Positions 1 to 9,114 of a stretch of DNA of 17,915 nt are shown in pieces. Both the position numbers and the translations under genes were made by a program. The notes beneath the pieces were generated by a model. It was not told the DNA's origin. It searched no databases and was given only the letters and a program-made list of their open reading frames with translations. How positions within the stretch are numbered: position 1 is the first letter of the stretch; each line of letters opens with the position of its first letter. Source of the stretch: Chitinophagaceae bacterium (GTDB taxonomy: Bacteria > Bacteroidota > Bacteroidia > Chitinophagales > Chitinophagaceae); NCBI GenBank assembly GCA_016721725.1, contig JADKHN010000005.1, positions 1 through 17,915 on the forward strand, read 5' to 3'.

Positions 1-848
1 AAGTTTTGTTCTTGTATTTGTTGAAGGTCCGAGATTGAGCTGGGGATTGTCCTGGCAGCAGGAGCCACTGGGAAGCCGAAATCCATAGCCATGACATATT
101 TTCCGCGGAAGCCAGACTGATGAGGTTGCCAGAGCTATCGCTTCTGCGAAAAATCACCCAAGATGGCGCAGGTGGTCGCTTTCTCTTCCGTGATCTTTTG
201 GAAAAGGTAACGGCCCATAGGTTCGCTTTCACCACCGGACTGAGGGCATTGTACAATTGTTCGGTCCGGCCAGTGTCATCCGCTTGGCTGGCTGAACCGG
301 ATGAGGGCCAGCGAAGGGGGTCTCGGCATTGGGATGCGTGGCCGCGAATTTCTCGGATACGATGATCGCCTTCGAGTCTTAGCGCGGAATCCTCTTCCCG
401 GATTCCTGAGTGTACAGGCATAGGTTCCAGGGCGGTATTGAATGCGGCGTAATCGGTATGCGACCTGGAACCGGTTACAAGGGCTTTAACGATGCTGTCT
501 TTACTGCCTTTGATCTTAACATTTGAATTATCCCGGAAGAGGTGATGTCAGGTTGCTGGTTTTGAAGAGGATGATCTTGAAATAGGTGAACCCATCTTGC
601 CGGTAAACTGAATTTGCCGCTTTTCAGGGTTGTATGGAACTCTCTGGCCTCACCGGTCTGCCCGTTCAGCAGGGCTACCACTGGTCCCATCAGGATACCC
701 GGTGACATCCCCGTTGATGACAAATCCTGCGGTTTGGCTACAACGGCTCGGTCGTTTGGCCTTGGTTTTTGACGCCCGGCTGCCCCCTGCGCCAGCAGGA
801 ACAGAGGCGATAAGAGTAATATACTAAGATCCCTTTCATTGATTTCAT
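1..848 (-). CDS. DUF4369/TlpA-like thiol-disulfide oxidoreductase (partial, frameshifted)
   Basis: Only the first ~280 codons lie in the window; the gene reads leftwards and its C-terminus is beyond position 1. The start chosen is the ATG at 848 (M-K-S-M-K-G-I-L), followed in a neighbouring frame by a signal-peptide core ending L-F-L-L-A-Q-G (about 780-810). Pieces in three frames rebuild a DUF4369 domain (about 475-740: FVINGDVTGYPDG, ALLNGQTGE, LKSGKFS, NQQPDITSSG). Near 20-120 comes the beginning of a thioredoxin fold: GKYVM, DF, then a garbled Trp-Cys-Gly-Pro-Cys stretch ending CQDNPQLN. Family members are periplasmic or membrane-anchored TlpA/ResA-like reductases common in Bacteroidota; whether both redox cysteines survive cannot be judged because an indel lies in that motif. 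It starts 56 nt after the trpF stop on the same strand. Confidence 0.72.
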
Positions 849-904
849 TTAGGCCTGATTTACCGTTTTAAGGAACTACCGGAAAGGCCCAAGTTTTTTT
901 ATGA

Positions 905-1533
905 TTATTTAAAGGGCGCGGGCCTTGTTAAACCCTGCCTGAATTGCAGGATCATTCCGATATCCTTGATCCCGGGTTCCTTCTCGAACATTTCATTGAG
1001 GTCCACCGCGTAGAGGTCGGGTGGCGCAGGACACACAGTTGGGAATATCGGTCAGGCTGTTGTTCCCGCCCGAGAAAAAGGGGTTTTTGATCCTGGCCTT
1101 GGCGAGTGAAGCCGAAGTCCAGTTTGGTCCTGCCGGCAGCAACGTTCTCCTGCAGGCTGTCGAAGAGAAAATAATCTGACCTCGACGAACCAGCATCAGT
1201 TCATCCACATTGGTCTTAGCAGGACTCAGATGGAAAGACTTTCACTTCCACTTCATCGGAGAGGTCCTCGCAGTTCCGGGCTCTCCTGTCCGTTCGACGC
1301 ACCACATCGAGTCCGTACTCCTCCACCAGCCGCAGGATGAAATCGAAATCCAGCATCCGAAAGACACTGGTCTTCTTCAGGTCGAAATCGGCATTTTCAC
1401 CCGCTGCCCTTGAGGCCATTAGCCGCGTAACGCGGGGAGGCGGGTGAAAGTCAGGGCCGCAAAACTGGATCTCGAGGCCGTCGAGTTGTTGCAGTTGTTT
1501 CAGTTGCGTGATGCCGCATACTTTGATGTTCAT
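905..1533 (-). CDS. trpF: Phosphoribosylanthranilate isomerase TrpF (frameshifted)
   Basis: Catalyses the Amadori rearrangement of phosphoribosylanthranilate to CdRP in cytoplasmic tryptophan synthesis. The ATG at 1533 begins M-N-I-K-V-C-G-I-T, the conserved N-terminal strand with the catalytic cysteine; QLDGLEIQF and CEDLSDEVEV follow. After shifts near 1200 and 1020 the C-terminal half is recovered: FDSLQENVAG, KARIKNPFFSGG (phosphate-binding Gly loop) and DLYAVDLNEMFEKEPGIKD, ending L-T-R-P-A-P-F-K with TAA at 905-907. The rebuilt length of about 209 residues is normal. The same-strand upstream neighbour is trpG, but about 400 bp of repeat-rich DNA separates them and neither trpD nor trpC is present, which is atypical for a trp operon. 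Identification is firm; the breaks are most likely sequence errors. Confidence 0.88.
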
Positions 1534-1689
1534 GGTTTATCGGTTTATTGAGTGAGTTTTATTTTTGTCACTTTTTGCTTGTCCCCGAGTTCCGCTCCGC
1601 TCTTCGGGGCAGGGCAAAAAAGTAACCCCCGAGTTCCTCCCGATATTCATCAGGATCGTCGGGGCAAGCAAAAGACACCCGGCAAACCT

Positions 1690-1703
1690 GCCTGCCGGCA
1701 GGC
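1690..1703. repeat. 14-bp perfect palindrome GCCTGCCGGCAGGC
   Basis: GCCTGCCGGCAGGC is its own reverse complement. It lies in the trpG-trpF spacer, 9 bp left of a second palindrome. Sequences of this kind recur in intergenic DNA of Bacteroidota genomes as REP-like elements; that relation is from memory and was not searched. Confidence 0.65.
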
Positions 1704-1712
1704 GAATTACCC

Positions 1713-1730
1713 TCCCGATAGCTATCGGGA
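1713..1730. repeat. 18-bp perfect palindrome TCCCGATAGCTATCGGGA
   Basis: A perfect 18-bp palindrome. A degenerate relative (TCCCAAGCTTTCGGGGA) follows at about 1750-1766, which suggests a small family of elements with the form TCCCGAnAGCTnTCGGGA. It could form a hairpin in trpG read-through RNA, but no T-tract follows, so I do not call it a terminator. Confidence 0.7.
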
Positions 1731-1886
1731 CCGGGTCAGCCTGATTAAGTCCCAAGCTTTCGGGGATGCTGTAATCTCAAATTCAGTTCCAAATATAGAC
1801 TTCACTTTTTGAAGATCTTTTCCAATTCCATCTACAAAGTTTAACCACATTGTGCTATTAAACGAAGAGTTCGGATCTAAAGCAGT

Positions 1887-1930
1887 CTTCGATAAGACTT
1901 CGACAGGACTTCGACAAGGCTTCGACAAGC
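1887..1930. repeat. 4 x 11-bp tandem repeat, unit CTTCGACAAGR
   Basis: Four head-to-tail units at 1887-1897, 1898-1908, 1909-1919 and 1920-1930: CTTCGATAAGA, CTTCGACAGGA, CTTCGACAAGG, CTTCGACAAGC. The last unit continues into TCAGCCTGACA, giving the CTTCGACAAGCTCAGCCTGA motif that I recall as a widespread bacterial intergenic repeat. It abuts the trpG stop (complement of 1931-1933). The 11-bp period is close to one helical turn. Confidence 0.8.
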
Positions 1931-2500
1931 TCAGCCTGACAGACTTCTATCCAGCCAGTTCTTCAACAGTCTTCTCCCCATCGGGGTCAGGATGCTTTCG
2001 GGATGGAACTGGACTCCCTGCACATCATATTCCCGGTGCTGCAAGGCCATGAAGTATAACCCTGTTCATCCCGGGCCGTGATCTCCAGGTTTCTCGGAAA
2101 TCCTCCGGGCTTACCACCCAGCTGTGATACGCCCCACCTGCAGTTCAGCCGGAGTCCGGACCAGATGCCGGTCTTTTCCAGCCGGATCGGGTGGCCACCC
2201 CGTGAAAAACGATCCAAGGTTGAGCAGCTTGGCGCCAAAGGCTTCCGCTATGGCCTGGTGACCGAGGCTACGCCAGGATGGACTTCGTGGACGCATAGGT
2301 CTTGATCAGGGCAGGAGGATACCCGATTCGGAAGGGATGCCGGGTCCGGGTGACAGGATGATCCTGTCGTAGTCCGCCACTTGTTCCAGGCTGATCTGGT
2401 CATTGGTAAAGACATCCACCTTGTCCTGAACAAGGTATTCGGCCAGGTGAACCAGGTTATAAGTGAACGAATCGTAATTATCCAGTACAAGTATGCGCAT
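1931..2500 (-). CDS. trpG: Anthranilate synthase component II / glutamine amidotransferase TrpG (frameshifted)
   Basis: Supplies ammonia from glutamine to TrpE (or to PabB if shared with folate synthesis). ATG at 2500 gives M-R-I-L-V-L-D-N-Y-D-S-F-T-Y-N-L-V, the diagnostic class I amidotransferase start, and LSPGPGIPSESG follows. After a shift near 2318 come LIKTYAS and, past another indel near 2268, LGHQAIAEAFGAKLLNL. That second indel falls in the codon of the catalytic cysteine (expected G-V-C-L-G-H-Q), so the nucleophile is unreadable here rather than shown to be lost. The C-terminus holds the His-Glu dyad in YDVQGVQFHPESILTP and ends R-S-L-S-G-TGA at 1931. About 190 residues, a normal size. 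No trpE lies upstream; the next gene is divergent. Confidence 0.9.
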
Positions 2501-2722
2501 CGGGACTGCAGATACCGGCAGGTGTGATGAATGGGATCCTGGTCCGGTTCTACTGAACCTCAAATCAACCATTCTTTTCGCAATTAAACAAAACAATCCC
2601 GGAACGGCCAAAAATCACCGGCGCAGGCAAATTCTTAGCGCAGATGATGTAACTTTAATTCAATGGCTGACCGGATCGTTTTTTGGGTTGGCCTTTTCAT
2701 CGTTTTCGCATTAATCAGCTAT

Positions 2723-3361
2723 ATGAAACTCATCGTTTTCGGTGCCACCGGCATGGTTGGCCGCCAGTTGGTTCAACAAGCCCTTTTCAACGGACATACC
2801 GTCAGGGCCTTTGGCCGCAATGTATATACCACCGACTTCCCCGATGACCCGAACCTGCAACGCATCCAGGGTGCCTTGTTCGACGCGACGGAGGTGCTGA
2901 ATGCCATCCGCGGATGCGACGCGGTACTGACCGCGATCGGCGGTGGCACCGACAGCAACGACAAGACGCGGACCCTCGGCATGAAGAACATCATCGCCCA
3001 GATGAAGAAGGCCGGTGTCAGCCGCATCATCGGCATCGGCGGCATGGGCGTGCTCAATGCCGATGACAAGAGCCTGCTCATCGAACAGGAAGATTACCCG
3101 CAGGAATACCTGGCCGTCGGACTCCGAACACCGCAAGGCCGGGAAATGCTGAAGGAAAGCGGGCTGGAATGGACCTTCGTTTGTCCGCCCCATATCCTCG
3201 ATGCTGGTCCCACCGGGAGTTTCATCACCGCGGAGGACTATGTTCCCCTGCCCAATAAATACCAGGTCAATGCCGGCGACCTGGCCCTGTTCATGCTCAA
3301 TGAACTCAATAAAAAGAATTCCTTAAACATCGTGTTGGCATCTCCAATTAAACATTCATAA
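2723..3361 (+). CDS. NAD(P)-binding NmrA/biliverdin-reductase-like atypical SDR
   Basis: An intact 212-residue Rossmann protein. The start at 2723 is favoured because M-K-L-I-V-F-G-A-T-G-M-V-G puts the dinucleotide-binding GxTGxxG motif at residues 7-13, as in the family. An in-frame ATG at 2663 would add a 20-residue hydrophobic leader that the family lacks. Further landmarks are DAVLTAIGGG (strand 4), KAGVSRIIGIGGMGVL and SGLEWTFVCPPHILD, matching the YwnB/NmrA-like NAD(P)H-binding group; the substrate cannot be inferred. It is one of the few unbroken genes in the window. The peptidase signal-peptide ORF begins 11 nt after its stop, so the two may be co-transcribed. Confidence 0.85.
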   Translation: MKLIVFGATGMVGRQLVQQALFNGHTVRAFGRNVYTTDFPDDPNLQRIQGALFDATEVLNAIRGCDAVLTAIGGGTDSNDKTRTLGMKNIIAQMKKAGVSRIIGIGGMGVLNADDKSLLIEQEDYPQEYLAVGLRTPQGREMLKESGLEWTFVCPPHILDAGPTGSFITAEDYVPLPNKYQVNAGDLALFMLNELNKKNSLNIVLASPIKHS

Positions 3362-3372
3362 ACCGAACGAAC

Positions 3373-5722
3373 ATGCTGCTCAAAAAGATCCTATTTTTTT
3401 TCCTGCTGGTGATCAGTACAAAACTGCTTGCCCAGGACGCCATCAATTACCAGGAGTTTCGACGATAAGGGCGAATGGATGCTGGTCGCGGACCGCAGCA
3501 GCATGCCCACGGTGGAGGACCTCGCCCAGCCCGAGCTGAGGATCGCGGGACTTCGTATCAACCCCAATAATTTCTCGCCCAGCCGGAGTTCCTATTTCAC
3601 CGGCATCCTCCTGAGGAATGTGCAGCGGAAAGGAATTCCCGGTCACCGGTCTGCCCGCGAACCTCAAGGGCGGCAACCTCACCTGGAGCCCCGCCGGCGA
3701 CAAGGCCGCCTTCACCCATACCACCGACAATACGGTCGATGCCTACGTGATCGATATCAAGACGAGGAAGGCCGTGAAGATCAACAAGACGCCCCTGAAC
3801 CAGGTGCTGAATGCCGCCTTCGACTGGATCGACAACAAAAGCATCCTCTATTCGGCCATCAGCAAACCGGTGTCCATGGCGCCCAAAGCCGCTGGCCCCC
3901 AGGGTCCCGTCATCCAGAGAACCTGGGCAAAGTGGCTGCCAGTGTGACTTACCAGGACCTCATCAAGACGCCCTATGATGAATCCCTGTTCGAATTCTAC
4001 GGCACCACGCAACTGATGCGTAATAGCAATGGCGTGGAGACCAAGGTGGGAACACCGGCCATTTATAGTTTCGCGAATATTTCGCCCGACCATAAATATC
4101 TTTTGATGAAGAGGATCGAAAAGCCCTTCTCCTACCTGGTTACCGCCGGAGGTTTCAATTCCACCATGCTCATCACCGACCTCAACGGAAAGGAAGTGAA
4201 AAGGCTAGCCAAACTGCCCAGCAGCGAACTGGCCCCCTCGGGATATGACAATGTGCTGAACGCCCGCGCGGTTTCAACTGGCTGCCGAATTCACCGGCCA
4301 CCCCTGGTCTGGATCGAACCGCTCGACAGCGGCCTGATCAAGAAAAAAGTGGATTTCCATGACGCGGCCTATACCTTGGCTGCGCCCTTCACGGGAACAC
4401 CGGCCGAACTCACCAAAACGGCTATGCGCATGGGCGGCATCACCGATGCCGGTTCCGGACTCTTCCTGGTCTCCGAGATGTCGAGGTGAAACACCGGCGA
4501 AACTGAGCAAGCTGAGTCCCGACGGCAAACTGGAAATGCTGATCGACCGGAGCACCGATGACGCCTACAATGACCCGGGCACCCCGATGACCGAAAAGAA
4601 TCAATTCGGGCGCAACGCCGTCAAACTTTCGAACGGCAATACCTTATTCATGCGGGGTACGGGTTCATCTCCCAAGGAGACTTGCCCTTCATCTCCAGTT
4701 TCAACATCAACACCAAAGAGACCAAGATACTCTGGCGTTGTGAAGAGCCTTACTACGAGACCGTTACCGACGTCATCGATTACGACAAGATGCTCCTGGT
4801 GACCAACCGCCAGAGCCAGACCGAGCAGCCCAATTATTACCTGCGAGACCTGAAGAACAATACCGTCAAGGCCATCACTGATTTCCCGGACCCGCAGCCC
4901 GGCTTACGCGGCATCACCAAACAGAAGATCATGTATAAGCGCAAGGACGGCGTTGACCTGGCCGCAGACCTCTACCTGCCCAAGGGATACGATCAGAAGA
5001 AGGACGGTCCGCTCCCCGTGATCATGTGGGCCTATCCCCGTGAATTCAAGAGCGCTGCCGACGCGGCCCAACTAAGGGCAGCAAATACACGTTCACCCGG
5101 GTGGGATACGGATCCATCATCTTCTGGGCCACCCAGGGCTATGCGATCATGGACAATACCGAATTCCCGATCGTGGGTGAAGGCGACAAGCAACCCAATG
5201 ACAATTTCGTGGAGCAGCTTACCTGGAGCGCGGAAGCCGCCATCAACAAGATCGCCGAGATGGGCGTGGGTGATAGTACACGCGTTGCCGTTGGAGGCCA
5301 CAGTTACGGCGCCTTCATGACGGCCAACCTGCTGGCCCATACCAAACTGTTCAAGGCCGGTATCGCCCGCAGCGGGGCCTATAACCGCACCCTTACGCCA
5401 TTCGGTTTCCAGAATGAGGAACGCACTTACTGGATGGCGCCTGAGGTCTATTTCAACATGAGTCCTTTCAGTTTTGCCAACCAGATCAAGACGCCGTTAT
5501 TGATGATCCATGGTGAAGCGGATAATAATCCCGGCACCTTCCCTATCCAGAGTGAGCGCCTGTACAATGCGATCAAAGGCCATGCGGAACGGTCCGTTTT
5601 GTGCAGCTGCCTTTCGAATCGCACGGATACGCGGCTAAGAGAATATCCTGCACATGCTCTGGGAGCAGAACCAGTGGCTGAACAAATATGTGAAATACGC
5701 GAATACTCCCTATGTAAAATAG
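3373..5722 (+). CDS. S9 family prolyl oligopeptidase / glutamyl-endopeptidase-like (multiple frameshifts)
   Basis: Secreted serine peptidase of the alpha/beta-hydrolase fold. ATG at 3373 gives the signal peptide M-L-L-K-K-I-L-F-F-F-L-L-V-I-S-T then KLLAQ. A beta-propeller-like part follows (WMLVADRSSMPTVEDLAQPE, GLRINPNNFSPS, TYQDLIKTPYDESLFEFYGT, GKLEMLIDRSTDDAYNDPG). The hydrolase domain has VIMWAYPREFKS, the nucleophile elbow GGHSYGAFM (about 5297-5322), Asp in IHGEADNNPGT (about 5507-5537) and His in ESHGYAAK (about 5617-5640), so the catalytic triad is present. TAG is at 5720-5722. About 783 codons are spread over at least eight frame changes (near 3455, 3617, 3925, 4270, 4485, 4670, 5070, 5590). 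Around 3450 the text jumps from INYQ to SFDDKGEW, apparently lacking about 20 residues usually found there. Most like the MEROPS S9D glutamyl endopeptidases. Confidence 0.87.
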
Positions 5723-5779
5723 GGATGGCCCGTTTTGCGAATACCCTGAAGACGGTATGGGATACCGGCAACGGTTCAT

Positions 5780-5787
5780 TAAATTTG
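5780..5787 (+). promoter_or_regulatory. Candidate Bacteroidota -7 box (TAAATTTG) before the TPR gene
   Basis: TAAATTTG fits the Bacteroidota -7 consensus TAnnTTTG exactly and lies in the short gap between the peptidase stop (5722) and the TPR signal peptide. Transcription would begin near 5794. I see no clear -33 TTTG, so this rests on one box and position. Confidence 0.4.
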
Positions 5788-5804
5788 CACCACGAAAAGA
5801 AATC

Positions 5805-6936
5805 ATACGGGCCTCTTCGCCATCCTTTTGCTCACCGGTTCAATGACCGGTCTTGCCCAGTGCCCGCAGCGGCGCTGCAACTGTATAACGAGGGCATCAA
5901 ACTGAAGGATAACAGGCAAACGGCCGAGGCGCTGGACAAGTTCAAAAAAGCCATTGCGATCAAAGCGAATTATACGGATGCCCTGTACAATGCAGGCTGG
6001 TGCCAGAATGAGCTGGCCAAATACAACAGCGCCATCGATTACCTGAATAAGGCGAGGGTAGGCTGGCCCGATATCCCCAAGGTCTATTTTGAACTGGGAT
6101 TCGCTTTCTATAAACTGGGCAATAACGATTCGGCCCGGATCCATTTTAACCGGTGCCTGGAACTTAAGAAGGATTATTCCCTCGCGTTCAAGCAACTGGG
6201 TTATATCGACTATGATGAAGAAAAATACTCTTCCGCGATCGGGCAATTCAACCAGTACGAGGCCAGTGCCAGGACGAGATCAAGGATTATCTCTACTGGT
6301 ACCGGAAGGGATTCAGCCATAACGCGTTGAAGGAATATGAGCAAGCCATCACTAAGCTCAACCGCTCGCTTGAATACAAGAAAGATTTCCTGAACACCTA
6401 TCTCGAACTCGGCTTCGCCAATACCAAACTGAAAAGGAATGAGGAGGCCATCGCCCAGTTCAAAAAGGCCATGGAGATCGATCCCAAAGCCATATTCCGT
6501 ATAACGGCATCGCTGAAGTGTACCGCGACAATATCAAGGATTGCGACCAGGCCATGGAATGGTATCGCAAGACCCTCGGGGTAAAGACCAATGAACGCAA
6601 GGCAAATTTCGGACTTGGCTATTGCTCCAATTCCAAAGGCGAATATTCCGCCGCCATCAATTACCTGAAGAAAGCGGTTGAAGCCGAAACCACTTATACG
6701 GCCGCCTTTGTGGAACTGGGTTTCGCTTATTACAAGACCGGCGGATTCAGTGATGCGGAGTACCACTTCAACAGGCCATCAGTCTGAGCCCGAACAATGA
6801 GAACGCCCGCTATTATGCCTGCCTGATGTACGTCCAGCAGAAAGACAAATACAAGGCCCAGAAAATGTTGGACGAACTCAAACAACTGAACTCAAAGCAT
6901 GTGGAGAAACTGCAGCCGAAGGTGAACGCGCTTTGA
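5805..6936 (+). CDS. Secreted tetratricopeptide-repeat protein (frameshifted)
   Basis: Reconstructed from four frames. A signal-peptide core TGLFAILLLTG then GLAQ lies at about 5808-5853; no ATG is visible in its frame, so the start is approximate. About nine TPR-like helical pairs follow, with the usual G-Y/F-A spacing: LYNEGIKLKDNRQ, ALYNAGWCQNELAKYNSAI, VYFELGFAFYKLGNNDSARI, AFKQLGYIDYDEEKYSSAI, LELGFANTKLKRNEEAIAQF, NFGLGYCSNSKGEYSAAI, AFVELGFAYYKTGGFSDAEY, ARYYACLMYVQQKDKYKAQK. It ends KLQPKVNAL with TGA at 6934-6936. About 375 residues. TPR solenoids act as protein-protein scaffolds; no catalytic domain is seen and the partner is unknown. Breaks fall near 5865, 6275, 6500 and 6775. A strong terminator follows 24 bp after the stop. 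Confidence 0.83.
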
Positions 6937-6960
6937 TCCCTTCATCCCCTGCCCCATCCG

Positions 6961-6995
6961 CCCTGTCCTGAGCTAAAGCCCGGGACAGGGTTTTT
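6961..6995 (+). terminator. Intrinsic terminator after the TPR gene
   Basis: CCCTGTCC (6961-6968) pairs with GGACAGGG (6983-6990) across a 14-nt loop and is followed directly by TTTTT (6991-6995). It ends the reductase-peptidase-TPR run before the T9SS genes. Confidence 0.85.
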
Positions 6996-7175
6996 CATTG
7001 AAAAATTCCCGCTGCCTTCCTAAAAAATTGTACATTAGGGCACCAAAACTGATCATCCTAATATCCCTTGCTTCCGGCATTACCCGCCCCCATCCTTTGA
7101 AAATTTATTTCCCGGATCCGGTCCACCGGTAACCGGCTCATTGCGCATTGAATCAACCGCTTTAAATTCTTCATT

Positions 7176-9094
7176 ATGCCAAACAAACGCGGCCTCCATT
7201 TTTTCAGCAAGACCATCCTGGCCATTCTCCTCCTGACCTGCTTCCAGGCCCCGGTTTTCAGCCAGCCCTTTGTACCGGTACCCGTCACGGGATTCAACCA
7301 CGATGTGGTGGCCGAATCGGGTACCAGTTCACTGACCAATACCACCATTGCCATGGATGGCGTAACCCAGTCGAACAAAGTGATGTATACCGTCGCCTTC
7401 CGGATCACCAATAATTTTGGCGGTGGCGGATTGCCCGACAATGGCACCATCACCGATGCGGCAGGCAGCTATCAAATGGCCGCTTATAACAGCAATAATG
7501 CCCTCCTGCTGCAAAGGACACAAACCGGTGACCTGTCCCTCACCACCCCGGCTAAATTCAATTCACTCCGGGTATTGGCCCTCACCACCGAAGGCACGAG
7601 TCTTGTCAATGTCCGGTCTTTTTACCGATGGCACCATCTCCAATGTACTCACCAATTATTCCCTGCCCGACTGGTTCAATAATACGACCAATGTCGTCTT
7701 ATCCGGATTGGACGGGTCACCAGGCCACTCCGGCCACTGAAGCTGATGCGTTCCTTCCAATCCGAGGATGTATTATGTCAATATCCCCTTAACCTGTGCT
7801 GAAAAACAAAAAACGGTGCAAAACTGAATTTCACCAACGTGACCACGGCCGGCAACAACGCACCTTTTATCCCAATTCCATCTTTTTCGCCCTTTCCGGC
7901 ATTTCCAATACGCAGAATGTCACGGCCAACATCACCAATGCCAGCTGTTCTTCCACCGGCAGCGCCACTGCCGGTACCCACGGGTGTGACCACGCCGTAT
8001 CGGTGACCTGGAATACCGTGCCCGTGCAGACCGGTCTAACCGCCACCAACCTGGCGCCAGGTAACTACCGGGCAACCATACTCGACGGCAACAACTGCAC
8101 CACGGTCGTTCCGGTGACCATCACCCTGACCAATAACCTGAGCATGTCGAACCGTTCAGATACCAGCATCTGCAACGGAGCTTCCTTCAACGCCAATATC
8201 ACGAGCAATGCGGCAACCTATGGCTGGTCGCCCACCACCGGGTTAGTAACCCGGCCATCGCCAGTCCCGTTTTATCTCCAACATCCACCACCACGTACAC
8301 CGTTACCGGAACCACCGGACCTGTACCATCAGCCGCACCTTTACCGTGACCGTGCAAACCGCCGTCACCCTGACGGTGCATGCCGACACCACGATCTGCA
8401 GCGGGGCCTCATTCAATGCCAACACCGTGAGCAACGGGACCTCATTTACCGGACACCGGCCACCGGACTGAGCAGTTCAACGATCGCCAACCCGGTCGTA
8501 TCGCCAACGGCAACCACTCAATATACCCTGGTGGCGCGGCTGGGCAATTGCCTTAACAGCAAGTCCTTCACCGTTTCCGTATTGCCCGGCGTTACCGCCA
8601 ATGCGGGCCCCGGCTCAAGCATCCTGGAAGGCAGCAGTGTCATTTTACAGGGCAGTGGCAGTTCCGGTACCTATTCATGGACCCCGGCGGCCGGACTCAG
8701 CGCCACCAATATCCTCAACCCCGTGGCCAAGCCAGCCAGTACGACAACCTATACCCTACGGATCACAAATAGCCAAGGATGTTTCGCCACTTCGAACGTG
8801 ACCATCACGGTGATCCCTAACTGCACCAACCCGAAGAATGCCTTCACGCCCAATAAGGACGGGTATAACGACGTCTGGTTCATCACCGATGGAAACTGCC
8901 TGATCAGGGCCAATGTCCAGGTCTATAACCGTTACGGCAGCCGGGTATTTGAATCAGCGGATTACCGCAATGACTGGGATGGCACCTATAAAGGAAAGGC
9001 ATTGCCCGACGGCACTTACTATTATGTGATCAAATACCTGCTCATCAACAACGCACAGGTTGAACGTAAAGGCAATGTCACCATTTTAAGATAA
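7176..9094 (+). CDS. SprB-like large surface protein with T9SS type B C-terminal domain (frameshifted)
   Basis: Secreted or surface-anchored protein of about 640 residues. ATG at 7176 begins MPNKRGLHFFSKTILAILLL with a signal peptide ending VFSQ. An N-terminal domain (PVTGFNHDVVAESG, ANKTxxDG-like MDGVTQSNKVMYT) is followed by a SprB-type repeat (ITNASCSSTGSAT, TATNLAPGNYRATILDGNNC, about 7930-8120). Three tandem Ig/PKD-like repeats of 70-80 residues follow (about 8155-8360, 8380-8585, 8600-8815), each with a WSP/WTPATGLS, NPVxSPTxTTxYT core. The C-terminus carries the type B (gliding_CHU_C) signal: NAFTPNKDGYNDVWFI, VYNRYGSRVFES, WDGTYKGKALPDGTYYYVI, KGNVTILR, TAA at 9092-9094. Breaks fall near 7610, 7720, 7860, 7970, 8245 and 8450. 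The PorP/SprF gene 20 nt downstream fits the usual pairing for type B substrates. Confidence 0.88.
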
Positions 9095-9114
9095 TATCTC
9101 AAAAAGAACGAATC

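Larger units (their letters stand above)
1534..1930. other. Repeat-rich spacer between trpG and trpF
   Basis: I see no convincing gene here. The left half (about 1560-1770) is a patchwork of palindromes and near-inverted copies. One example is a segment around 1570-1580 (CTTTTTGCTTGTCCCCGA) matched in reverse by TCGGGGCAAGCAAAAG near 1658-1673. The stretch 1770-1886 is clearly more AT-rich than its surroundings; its minus strand is open, but the peptide resembles no family I know. The right end is an 11-bp tandem repeat that runs directly into the trpG stop codon. Confidence 0.6.

Noticed and set aside
1722..1928. Minus-strand 68-codon frame in the trp spacer as a gene
   Set aside because: It reads through palindromes and the 11-bp repeat at both ends, and only its middle is non-repetitive; kept as an unassigned island.
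2663..2722. Upstream ATG adding a hydrophobic leader to the NAD(P)-binding reductase
   Set aside because: The Rossmann strand M-K-L-I-V-F-G-A-T-G begins at 2723, as in the family; the 20-residue extension has no counterpart that I know.
2711..3193. Minus-strand 160-codon frame opposite the reductase
   Set aside because: It mirrors an intact, well-identified plus-strand gene and shows no family features.
7111..7136. CCGG-rich near-palindromes (CCGGATCCGG, CCGGT copies) upstream of the surface-protein gene
   Set aside because: Short, imperfect and expected by chance at this GC; no spacing that suggests an operator.
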